This document shows positions 31,919 to 39,216 of a DNA stretch of 41,681 bases, in pieces. Position 1 is the stretch's first letter. Every line of letters starts with the position of its first letter. The DNA lies in NCBI GenBank assembly GCA_050260355.1, contig JBLNBZ010000066.1, positions 1 through 41,681 on the forward strand, read 5' to 3'. Source of the stretch: CADEFX01 sp050260355. GTDB lineage: Bacteria > Pseudomonadota > Alphaproteobacteria > Rhizobiales > Hyphomicrobiaceae. Made by a program: the position numbers and the translations under genes. Under the pieces are notes generated by a model. That model saw only the letters and a list, made by a program, of their open reading frames with translations, had not been told where the DNA came from and did not search any database.

Positions 31919-32869
31919 ATGCAGGTCTCAAGCGGACACAACACGGACGAACCGGAGCACGGCGCGGCCGTTTTGGCTCCCTTGCAGGCGATCGAGAGCA
32001 GGGGGTTTGCCGACTACCGGCTTCTCGACTCTGGCAATGGCCGCAAGCTCGAGCGCTTCGGTGCCGTCGTCGTCGACCGGCCCGAGCCGCAGGCCATGTG
32101 GCGCGCGGCCCTGCCGGCAGAAAAGTGGGCGCAGGCCCATGCCGCTTTCGCCGGCAGCGACGATGAGGAGAGCGGCAAGTGGCGCCAGCTACGGACGGTT
32201 CCGGAGAGCTGGCCTGTGCGGCTCGAGCAGGTGACGGTGCTATGCCGGCTAACGTCGTTCCGTCATGTCGGGTTGTTTCCCGAGCAACTGCCGCATTGGG
32301 AGTGGATGGTCGCTGGGCTTGGGCGCATGCGCCTCGAGCGGCCGCGCGTCCTCAACCTGTTCGCTTATACGGGCGCTGCATCCCTTCTGGCGGCGAAGGC
32401 AGGGGCCGAGGTGACGCACGTCGACGCTTCCAAGCGGGCGATCGCGTGGGCCAAGGAAAACCAGCGCGCCTCGAGCCTGGAGACGGCGCCCGTGCGCTGG
32501 ATGCTGGATGATGCGCGCAAGTTCGCTCAGCGCGAGATACGGCGCGGCAGGACCTACAACGTGATCCTTGTCGATCCGCCGAAGTTCGGGCGTGGTCCGG
32601 GGAACGAGGTGTGGGAGTTGTTCGACCACTTGCCGGCGCTCATGCGCGACTGCGCGGCGTTGCTCGAGCGCTCCAACGCCATGCTGGTTCTGACGGCATA
32701 CGCGATCCGCGCCTCAGCGCTCTCCATCGATCAGCTCACGCGCGAGGTGCTCGCGGACCGCGGCGGCCGCCTCGCCAGCGGCGAGCTGGCCATTCGGGAG
32801 GAGCACGGGGGCCGCGCGCTGCCGACATCGCTCTTCACACGCTGGTGCTCCGATGACGTCGCGCTTTGA
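31919..32869 (+). CDS. Class I SAM-dependent methyltransferase (RlmI-like)
   Basis: A 316-residue Rossmann-fold methyltransferase. The SAM-binding region is VLNLFAYTGAASLLAAKAGA (144-163) with the acidic residue D169 in HVDASKRA. D198 follows in LDDARKFA, and the catalytic-type motif is ILVDPPKFGRG (216-226). This layout matches the rRNA cytosine-5 or guanine-N2 methyltransferases of the RlmI/RlmK type, but the N-terminal PUA domain of RlmI is missing, so the substrate RNA may differ. The frame overlaps the next gene by 17 bases, and both encode likely RNA methyltransferases, so they form an operon. The start is the ATG at 31919. Confidence 0.88.
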   Translation: MQVSSGHNTDEPEHGAAVLAPLQAIESRGFADYRLLDSGNGRKLERFGAVVVDRPEPQAMWRAALPAEKWAQAHAAFAGSDDEESGKWRQLRTVPESWPVRLEQVTVLCRLTSFRHVGLFPEQLPHWEWMVAGLGRMRLERPRVLNLFAYTGAASLLAAKAGAEVTHVDASKRAIAWAKENQRASSLETAPVRWMLDDARKFAQREIRRGRTYNVILVDPPKFGRGPGNEVWELFDHLPALMRDCAALLERSNAMLVLTAYAIRASALSIDQLTREVLADRGGRLASGELAIREEHGGRALPTSLFTRWCSDDVAL

Positions 32870-33692
32870 GCCCGGGGCCGCGCGCGCGCCGCGTGTCGTC
32901 ACCAGCCTTCAAAACGAGCAGGTCAAGTTCGCGCGCTCCCTGCGCATGCGCAAGGTGAGGCGCGAGACCGGCTTGTTCCTGGTCGAGGGGGCAGCGATCA
33001 TCATCAGCGCTCGCGATGCGGGATGGCATCCGCGCACGCTCATCTACGCTGCAAGCGAACGCGGAAGTCCTGCAGCCGACGAGCTCGTCGCGTGGGCGGG
33101 GCGGTGCGGCGCCGACTGCCTGGAGGTGTCGGAGGCGGTTCTCGCCAAGCTTGCGTCGAAGGAGAACCCGCAGAGTGTGATGGCCGTTTTCGAGCAGCGC
33201 TGGGCACCTGCTCCGGACGCCCGTTCCGTTCCACAGGATGGCACGTGGCTTGTTCTCGAAGAGGTTCGCGATCCCGGCAACCTCGGCACCATCATTCGCA
33301 CGGCGGATGCTGTCGGTGCACAGGGGATCGTCCTCGTCGGCCCGAGCTGCGATCCATACTCGCCCGAGGCAACCCGCGCCACCATGGGCTCCATCTTCAG
33401 CGTGCCGCTGGTGCGCCTGGACCGGCCGCAGCTTCTGGACTGGATCAAGGAGTGGCCGGGCGATGTGGTCGGCACTCACCTTTCCGCGACCGCTGATTTC
33501 CGATCGACGGCCTACCGGGGGCCGACCCTGCTCGCCATGGGCAGTGAGGGATCCGGCATGTCGAACGAGCTGATGCAGGCGTGCACGAAGCTCGTGAAGA
33601 TCCCGATGGCGGGCCGTCTCGACTCGCTCAATCTCGCCATTGCCACGGCGCTGGCTTTGTACCAGATCCGCGGGCCGTTCCTGAAGCTGTGA
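32853..33692 (+). CDS. TrmH/SpoU-family RNA 2'-O-methyltransferase
   Basis: A 279-residue protein with the SPOUT-type knotted fold. An N-terminal RNA-binding part (about 10-95, SLQNEQVKFARSLRMRKVRR, LFLVEGA) precedes the methyltransferase. The three SpoU motifs are LEEVRDPGNLGTIIRTADA, with the conserved N and R, SCDPYSPEATRATMGSIF, and LLAMGSEGSGMSNELM followed by IPMAGRLDSLNLAIATALAL. The knot and cofactor residues look intact. It would methylate a ribose in tRNA or rRNA (RlmB- or TrmH-like), with the exact target unknown. Its start overlaps the previous methyltransferase gene by 17 bases. Confidence 0.93.
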   Translation: MTSRFEPGAARAPRVVTSLQNEQVKFARSLRMRKVRRETGLFLVEGAAIIISARDAGWHPRTLIYAASERGSPAADELVAWAGRCGADCLEVSEAVLAKLASKENPQSVMAVFEQRWAPAPDARSVPQDGTWLVLEEVRDPGNLGTIIRTADAVGAQGIVLVGPSCDPYSPEATRATMGSIFSVPLVRLDRPQLLDWIKEWPGDVVGTHLSATADFRSTAYRGPTLLAMGSEGSGMSNELMQACTKLVKIPMAGRLDSLNLAIATALALYQIRGPFLKL

Positions 33693-33758
33693 ACCGTGGG
33701 TCGGCGCTCAGTCCCGTTTCGTCCGACTTCGACCTGAAGACACCGCAGCCGAGCGAGG

Positions 33759-34205
33759 TCAGGCGCGGGACTTCTTCTTGGCTGCCGGCTTTTTCTTCTT
33801 CGGCGGCTCGAACACCATGCCCTCGAGCTTGAGCCCGTCGGGATCGAGGAAGAACACGGCGTAGTAGCCCTCGCCGTAATCGGGGTAATCGGCCGGCGGA
33901 TCGACAACCTTGACCTTGTTCTGCTTGAGAACCTCGTACACGTCATCCACGTCCTTGCGCCTGCTCAGCTCGAACGCGTAGTGGTGGAAGCCGATGTTGC
34001 CGATGCGGTGGGGGTGCTTCTTGCCCTCCGCGTCGGCTTCGCCGATCCAGAACAGCGTCTTGCCGTTGCTCCATCCCGCGGTCTTGTCGAAGTCGTACTT
34101 GCGCTTGAAGCCGAGGCAGCCGAGCACGGTGTCGTAGAAGCTCCTCGAGCGGTTGAAGTCCTTCACGCGGATGACGAGGTGATCGATACCGACAACACGT
34201 GGCAT
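33759..34205 (-). CDS. VOC-family (glyoxalase/extradiol dioxygenase-like) protein
   Basis: A 148-residue protein of the vicinal-oxygen-chelate superfamily. It opens VVGIDHLVIRVKDFNRSRSFY, with metal ligand H9, and has FHHYAFEL (H74 or H75) and DPDGLKLEGMVFE, with E128 as the last ligand. Such proteins act as glyoxalases, dioxygenases or fosfomycin-type resistance enzymes, and the type is not decided here. The tail PPKKKKPAAKKKSRA is very basic, unusual for the family, and may bind nucleic acid or be disordered. The ATG at 34205 has GGAG 7 bases upstream, and the longer frame to 34253 was rejected. It is followed by the molybdopterin-binding protein gene on the same strand, 80 bases upstream of its own start. 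Confidence 0.88.
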   Translation of the reverse strand: MPRVVGIDHLVIRVKDFNRSRSFYDTVLGCLGFKRKYDFDKTAGWSNGKTLFWIGEADAEGKKHPHRIGNIGFHHYAFELSRRKDVDDVYEVLKQNKVKVVDPPADYPDYGEGYYAVFFLDPDGLKLEGMVFEPPKKKKPAAKKKSRA

Positions 34206-34285
34206 GTGCATGCTCCGATGAGTGCGGCGCCACCGCGTGGCTTGTGCCCGCAAAGCAAACGGCGGCAGTGCGTCAGGCGTTCCCT

Positions 34286-35905
34286 TCAGGACTGCCTGAG
34301 CCGCGTCAACGCATCCGGCGTATCCACGTCGATGAAGATGGCGTTCGTGCCGAGATCCACTTCGGCCACCTCTTCGGTGTAGCGACCGATCAAATGCTTG
34401 GCGCCGATGTCACCCTCTGCCTCCATCATCTCGGCGAAAAGATCGCGGCCGAAGAGCACCGGGTTGCCGCGCTTGCCCTCGTGCACGGGAACGGCAATGG
34501 ACCGGCCCTCCTTCGGCGCAAACGCGGCGATCAGCCGGTCGATATGCCCCGCCTCGATGCGCGGCATATCGCCAAGGCAAATCACGGCGCCATCGATGTC
34601 GGCCGGAAGCGCGGCAAGTCCCGCCCTGAGCGAGGTGCTGAGCCCCTCTGCATAGTCGGCATTCGGCACAAGCCTTACATCGAGCCCGGCAAGGCACGAG
34701 GCGACGTTGTCCGCTTGATGGCCGGTGACCACGATCACCGGGCGTGCCTGGCTGCCGAGCGCCGCAAGGGCGACCCGCCGCACGATTGGCATGCCGTCGA
34801 GGCTCTGCAGCAGCTTGTTGGAGCCGCCGTACCGCGTCGACCGGCCCGCAGCAAGGATCAGTGCCGCGATGCGCGGGGCCCGTCGCTGCTCCACGGTCAC
34901 CTCGGCTTCGCGCGGCTGCGGCCGCGTTGCGATCTCCTTGAGAAGGCCGCCCAGTCCCATGGCAGCCACGTCCTCCGAGCGCACGTCGATGCCGGCCAGA
35001 CGCCGTTCGAGCACCCAGTCGAAGCCGTTGAGCTTCGGCGAGGCGGCGCAACTCGGAGCGCCGATCACGTCGGTGTCGCCGAGGCGGCCGAGCAGCATCA
35101 GGTTGCCCGGATCGACGGGCATGCCGAGCCTGACGATACGTCCGCCAGCCGCCACGAGCCCGGCAGGGATCACATCGCCTCGGTCGACGATGGCGGACGC
35201 GGCAAAGACGATGATCGGATCGGCTCCTGCGGCCTCGAGCCGGCCGATGGCGGCGGCGACGGCGGTCTCGTTGTGCTCGACCGTCTCGACCGGCCCGAGC
35301 GTGCTGCCGAGCGCTGCCAGCCGGGAAGCGATCGCCTGGCGTCGCTTGACGAGCACGCTCTCCTTGGTCGCCGGCAGGCGCGTCATGATCAGACCGGCCG
35401 TTTTCGACTGGAGCGGAACGACCCGCACGAGGCCTTGGCCCTCTCGTGCCAGCGCCTCCGCACGGGCCACGACCGTCTCGGGCAGCGCAAAGGTGATGAC
35501 CTTGACGGTGCCGATCATCTGCTTGGTGCCGGCACGGTCGAAGCGCGGCACGGTCGCGATCGTCAGTCCTTCGTCGATGAGATTGAGCTGCTGCACGCGT
35601 GGACCGTCGATCTCCACGAGCCCGTTGATGCTCGCGAAGAGATTGGCTCGGCCCGTGAACGGAGCGCTGACCTGCGTTCCCGGCCCGGCGATGGCCCTTG
35701 CAACCCGTCCGGCGGCTTCATCCTCCCCGACGTCGCCAGGCTCCAGTTGCGCGGCGATCACCTCATCCAATCCCGCAGCCGAAAGCCGCGACAGCTCGTC
35801 GGCCGTCAGGATGCGGCCCTTCTTGATCACGCCGGACGGTGTCGTGACCGAGTGGGCGAGAATGGCCCCGGCAGCGGAGCGCAGGGGGATCCGAGCAAAC
35901 TTCAT
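34286..35905 (-). CDS. Molybdopterin-binding/MobA-like nucleotidyltransferase fusion
   Basis: A 539-residue two-domain protein. Residues 1-330 resemble the MoeA-like/MoCF molybdopterin-binding fold (GVIKKGRILTADELSRL, ADPIIVFAASAIVDRGDVIP, GRIVRLGMPVDPGNLMLLG). Residues 347-530 form a nucleotidyltransferase of the MobA/MocA group, with the nucleotide-binding motif LAAGRSTRYGGSNKLL (351-366) and ICLGDMPRI. Such fusions finish the molybdenum cofactor by adding CMP for xanthine-dehydrogenase-type and CO-dehydrogenase-type enzymes. No molybdenum enzyme is in the window, so the partner is elsewhere. I use the ATG at 35905 (MKFARIPLRS), with AGGA about 10 bases upstream. The open frame extends far upstream by chance, antisense to the SDR gene. 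Confidence 0.93.
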   Translation of the reverse strand: MKFARIPLRSAAGAILAHSVTTPSGVIKKGRILTADELSRLSAAGLDEVIAAQLEPGDVGEDEAAGRVARAIAGPGTQVSAPFTGRANLFASINGLVEIDGPRVQQLNLIDEGLTIATVPRFDRAGTKQMIGTVKVITFALPETVVARAEALAREGQGLVRVVPLQSKTAGLIMTRLPATKESVLVKRRQAIASRLAALGSTLGPVETVEHNETAVAAAIGRLEAAGADPIIVFAASAIVDRGDVIPAGLVAAGGRIVRLGMPVDPGNLMLLGRLGDTDVIGAPSCAASPKLNGFDWVLERRLAGIDVRSEDVAAMGLGGLLKEIATRPQPREAEVTVEQRRAPRIAALILAAGRSTRYGGSNKLLQSLDGMPIVRRVALAALGSQARPVIVVTGHQADNVASCLAGLDVRLVPNADYAEGLSTSLRAGLAALPADIDGAVICLGDMPRIEAGHIDRLIAAFAPKEGRSIAVPVHEGKRGNPVLFGRDLFAEMMEAEGDIGAKHLIGRYTEEVAEVDLGTNAIFIDVDTPDALTRLRQS

Positions 35906-36139
35906 GCTGTCGTGTCCTAGCAGGCGGGCCGACCTGATGCGCACGTCCTCGCGTGGCTGGCCCAAGTCGAGGCTCGGTCTTGGAGATAAGCACCTTCTCA
36001 CGTCTTTGTCAGTCCCCGCAAAACGCAACGTTGAACCGCGCGCGGGTGTGCCTATGCTGGTTGCAAGCGAGCGAGGGCGCGTAGATTGCGGATTGAGCCG
36101 CCGACGAAAAGAGCCCGGCGCGAGCTTATGGAGGAAACG

Positions 36140-36907
36140 ATGGCTGGAATGCTTGAAGGGAAAGTCGCTCTCATCACCGGTGGCGGGCGCGGCATCGGTC
36201 GGGAGGCGGCTCTGCTGTTTGCAAAGGAAGGAGCTCGTGTTGCCGTGGCCGATCTCTCCGCGGACGGGGCGAAGGAAACGGTCGCGATGATCAACGCTGT
36301 CGGTGGCCAGGCCATGTCGATTGCCGCGGACATGACGCAACCCGCCGATGTCGCAGCCATGGTCAGCGCCGTCGTCAAGGCGCACGGAAGGCTCGACTGC
36401 GCATTCAACAATGCGGGTATTGCCGGCTATCAGGTTGGCGCTGCCGGCAAGAAGACGGCGGACTGGTCCGAGGAAGCGTTCGATCGCATGATCGCGGTCA
36501 ATCTCAAGGGCGTCTGGCTCTGCATGCGCCACGAGCTCCAGCAGATGGTGGCCCAGGGCGGTGGCGCCATCGTCAACACGGCGTCCATCGCCGGTCTGAT
36601 CGGGTTGCCCACGTCGTCGATCTACGTGGCCGCCAAGCATGGCGTCGTCGGGCTGACCAAGACTGCGGCCATCGAGTACGCGGCTCAGCGCGTGCGGGTG
36701 AATGCGGTCTGCCCGGGCTATATCGAGACGGAAATGACGCGTGAGGTCATGCAGCGCCGCGGCGAGCAGATCCTGGCGATGGTGCCGTACAATCGCATGG
36801 GCAAGCCGCAGGAGATCGCCGAGATGGTGTGCTGGCTGTGCTCGGACCGGGCCTCTTACGTCAGCGGTGCAGCCTACAACGTCGACGGCGGCTACATGGC
36901 TTGGTGA
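36140..36907 (+). CDS. SDR-family NAD(P)-dependent oxidoreductase
   Basis: A 255-residue classical short-chain dehydrogenase/reductase. The cofactor motif is LITGGGRGIG (11-20), with D38 in VADLS after the second strand, which suggests NAD(H) preference. NNAG (90-93) follows, then the catalytic set S149 in NTASIAG and Y162, K166 in IYVAAKHG. The C-terminal YNVDGGYMAW is typical. The substrate is unknown. I chose the ATG at 36140 because GGAGG (36130-36134) is 5 bases upstream. The longer frame to 36086 has no such site. It is followed by the MFS transporter gene after 69 bases on the same strand, so the two may be linked. Confidence 0.95.
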   Translation: MAGMLEGKVALITGGGRGIGREAALLFAKEGARVAVADLSADGAKETVAMINAVGGQAMSIAADMTQPADVAAMVSAVVKAHGRLDCAFNNAGIAGYQVGAAGKKTADWSEEAFDRMIAVNLKGVWLCMRHELQQMVAQGGGAIVNTASIAGLIGLPTSSIYVAAKHGVVGLTKTAAIEYAAQRVRVNAVCPGYIETEMTREVMQRRGEQILAMVPYNRMGKPQEIAEMVCWLCSDRASYVSGAAYNVDGGYMAW

Positions 36908-36976
36908 GATGCGCCCAACCGGTGTGACGAGACGGAGCGTGAGGCGCGCGCGCTTCCCCGAAGGACTTGGCGGGGC

Positions 36977-38170
36977 GTGAGCGGCGCAGGCGATGAACGC
37001 GGCCTGCGCATCGGCTCCGCCTGGCGCCTATCGGTATTGTATGCCGCGCTGTTCCTGTTTTCGGGCATCAAGATCCCGTTCCTGCCCGTGTGGCTGGACT
37101 GGCGCGGGCTGACGGCGGCCGAGATCGCCGTCATCGGCGCCGCCCCGCTCTTTGCCCGCATCCCCGTTGCTCCGGCCGTCGCGTACATCGCCGACCGTCT
37201 CGGCAACCACCGAGGCGTGCTCATCGCCCTGGCTTGGGGAGCCCTCGTTCTGTTGCTCGCGCTCGTCTGGGGCCACGGCTTCTGGATGATTCTGCTGCTG
37301 ACCCTTCTGATTTCCGTCGCCTCAACATCGATCATGCCGCTCACGGAAACGGTGGCGATGCGCGAGGTCAAATCCAAAGGGCTCGACTATGGGCGCATGC
37401 GGCTGTGGGGCTCGTTGAGCTTCATTGCCGCAAGCTTTGCCGGCGGCGTGGCCATCGGCTACCTCGGGCCGGAGCTGGCCGTCGGCCTGCTCGTGATGGG
37501 CGGACTGGCAACCGTTGCGGGCGCTCACCTGCTGCCGGTCGCGGCGCATTCTCCGTTGCCTCAGAGCGGTTCGACCGCGCGAGCCGGAATCCGCGACATG
37601 GCAACGCTGCTGTCGTCGCGCAGCTTCCTTCTCTTCCTGGCGGCGACAGGGTGCGTGCAGGCTTCGCATGCGGTCTTCTATACCTTCGGCACGGTGCATT
37701 GGCAGGCCCAGAGCTTGTCTGCGGGATGGTCTGGTGCGCTCTGGTCGATCGGGGTCATCGCTGAGATCGGCCTATTTGCGTTTTCGGGGGCGGCGGTGCG
37801 TGCGCTCGGGCCGATCCTTCTGATCGCGGCCGGCGCCCTGGCCGGCGTCCTACGCTGGACAGTCATGGCTTTCGATCCGCCGCTGGCGGCGCTCATTGGG
37901 CTGCAGGCGCTGCACGGGCTGACATTCGGTGCTGCGCACCTGGGCGCCGTGCACTATATCGCGGCAGCCGTGCCGCCGCACCTCGCCGGCACTGCGCAAG
38001 CCCTCTACGCCAGCGTGACGTCCGGCATCGCCATGGGAGCAGCCACGCTGCTTGCCGGTGAGCTCTATGCGAGCGTCGCCGCAGGAGCTTATCTGGCGAT
38101 GTCGGCGATGTCGCTGCTCGGCCTTGCCGCGGTGCTGCTGCTTCTCAGGGAGCGGGCCGCGAGCCGCTGA
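36977..38170 (+). CDS. MFS transporter
   Basis: A 397-residue major facilitator superfamily transporter with about 12 hydrophobic segments, beginning SVLYAALFLFSGIKIPFLPVW. It resembles the branch that includes phenylpropionate-type permeases, shown by the VWLDWRGLTAAEIAVIGAAP start and GMRLWGSLSF-like region (GRMRLWGSLSFIAASF). It would import a small molecule by proton symport, substrate unknown. The start is a GTG at 36977 without a strong Shine-Dalgarno. An ATG could not be found closer. It follows the SDR gene by 69 bases, and its stop lies 18 bases from the convergent epimerase gene. Confidence 0.9.
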   Translation: MSGAGDERGLRIGSAWRLSVLYAALFLFSGIKIPFLPVWLDWRGLTAAEIAVIGAAPLFARIPVAPAVAYIADRLGNHRGVLIALAWGALVLLLALVWGHGFWMILLLTLLISVASTSIMPLTETVAMREVKSKGLDYGRMRLWGSLSFIAASFAGGVAIGYLGPELAVGLLVMGGLATVAGAHLLPVAAHSPLPQSGSTARAGIRDMATLLSSRSFLLFLAATGCVQASHAVFYTFGTVHWQAQSLSAGWSGALWSIGVIAEIGLFAFSGAAVRALGPILLIAAGALAGVLRWTVMAFDPPLAALIGLQALHGLTFGAAHLGAVHYIAAAVPPHLAGTAQALYASVTSGIAMGAATLLAGELYASVAAGAYLAMSAMSLLGLAAVLLLLRERAASR

Positions 38171-38188
38171 TGGGTCAGACCGTCTGCG

Positions 38189-39163
38189 CTAGCCCCACAG
38201 GGCCTGCGACGCCGGCCAGATCATCCCGTTGCGGATGTCGAGCGCCGGCGCGCGATCGCGGGCGAGGAGAAGCGGCCCGTCGAGGTCGACCCAGTCGGCA
38301 TCCAGGGCGAGGAGAAGCGCGGGGGCCATGGCCAGCGATGTCGCCACCATGCATCCCACCATGATGCGCAGACCGAGCCGGCGCGCCTCGGCGCGCATCG
38401 CCAGCGCCTCCGTCAAGCCGCCGGCCTTGTCCAACTTGATGTTGACCGCGTCGTAGCGGCCCTCCAGTTGGGGAAGATCAGCGCAGACGTGGGCGGATTC
38501 ATCGGCACAGATCGGCACGAGATGCGGTACCGACAGCAGTGCCCCATCCTGCCCCGCCGGCAGTGGCTGCTCGATGAGTTCGACACGGGCCTCGTCCGCC
38601 GCCTGCATCAAGGGCAGCAAGTCGGCAGCGGACCAGGCCTCGTTGGCATCCGCGACGAGGCGCGCATCCGGTCGCGCGGCGCGGACTGCGCGCAGGCGGC
38701 GGGCGTCCTCCTCGCCGCCACCGAGCTTGAGCTTGAGCAGCGGCAGATGCGGGACGTTGCGCGCGCGCGCCGCCATCTGCTCGGGGCTCGCCAGGCTCAG
38801 CGTGTAGCAGGTGAGAACGGGGCCGGGGTTGGGCAACCCGGCGAGATCGGCTGCCGAGCGGCCGCTCGACTTGGCATCGAGGTCCCATAGGGCGCAATCG
38901 AGCGCGTTGCGAGCGGCGCCGGCCGGCATGGTCCGCCGCAGAGCTTCGCGATCGGCGGCGGGCCTGGTTGCGGCAAGCTGGGACAGGACGCTCTCGACGC
39001 TCTCGCCATAACGGGCATAAGGCACGCATTCGCCGCGTCCCGTATGCCGGCCGTCACTGATCGAGGCGACGACGACGTGGGCTTCCCGCTTGCTGCCCCG
39101 CGAGATTGTGAAGTTGTCGGCGAGGGGCCAAGTCTCGGCCGCGGCGGCGAGGCGGAGCGTCAT
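38189..39163 (-). CDS. Dipeptide/N-acyl-glutamate epimerase (DgcA-like, enolase superfamily)
   Basis: A 324-residue enolase-superfamily enzyme. K144 and K146 in LLKLKLGGG form the first base pair, D172 (ADANEAW), E198 (IEQP) and D221 (ADES) are metal ligands, and K243 (NIKLDKAGG) is the second base. All are intact. The length and motifs fit Ala-Glu dipeptide epimerases and the alphaproteobacterial DgcA group, which racemises N-acetyl-D-glutamate. DgcA usually stands next to dgcN, which is not seen here, so the substrate may be a cell-wall dipeptide instead. It is on the minus strand, 53 bases after the coiled-coil protein gene, with a stem-loop between. Confidence 0.9.
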   Translation of the reverse strand: MTLRLAAAAETWPLADNFTISRGSKREAHVVVASISDGRHTGRGECVPYARYGESVESVLSQLAATRPAADREALRRTMPAGAARNALDCALWDLDAKSSGRSAADLAGLPNPGPVLTCYTLSLASPEQMAARARNVPHLPLLKLKLGGGEEDARRLRAVRAARPDARLVADANEAWSAADLLPLMQAADEARVELIEQPLPAGQDGALLSVPHLVPICADESAHVCADLPQLEGRYDAVNIKLDKAGGLTEALAMRAEARRLGLRIMVGCMVATSLAMAPALLLALDADWVDLDGPLLLARDRAPALDIRNGMIWPASQALWG

Positions 39164-39186
39164 CGCGTCTATCCGTCGGTGCGTCC

Positions 39187-39212
39187 TGCCGCTCGGGCGC
39201 GGGCGAGCGGCA
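39187..39212 (-). terminator. Stem-loop after the coiled-coil protein gene
   Basis: TGCCGCTCG, an 8-base GC-rich loop, CGAGCGGCA is a perfect 9-bp hairpin 4 bases after the stop of the coiled-coil gene on the minus strand, just ahead of the epimerase gene. No U-run follows, so it may slow, not fully stop, transcription. Confidence 0.45.
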
Positions 39213-39216
39213 ATGT

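Noticed and set aside
34199..35920. 573-residue open frame on the plus strand
   Set aside because: It is antisense to the molybdopterin-binding fusion, whose motifs are clear, and its own sequence is rich in Arg, His and Asp without motifs.
35906..36640. 245-residue upstream extension of the molybdopterin-binding gene
   Set aside because: It runs antisense through the SDR gene and lacks domain signatures. The ATG at 35905 gives the normal N terminus.
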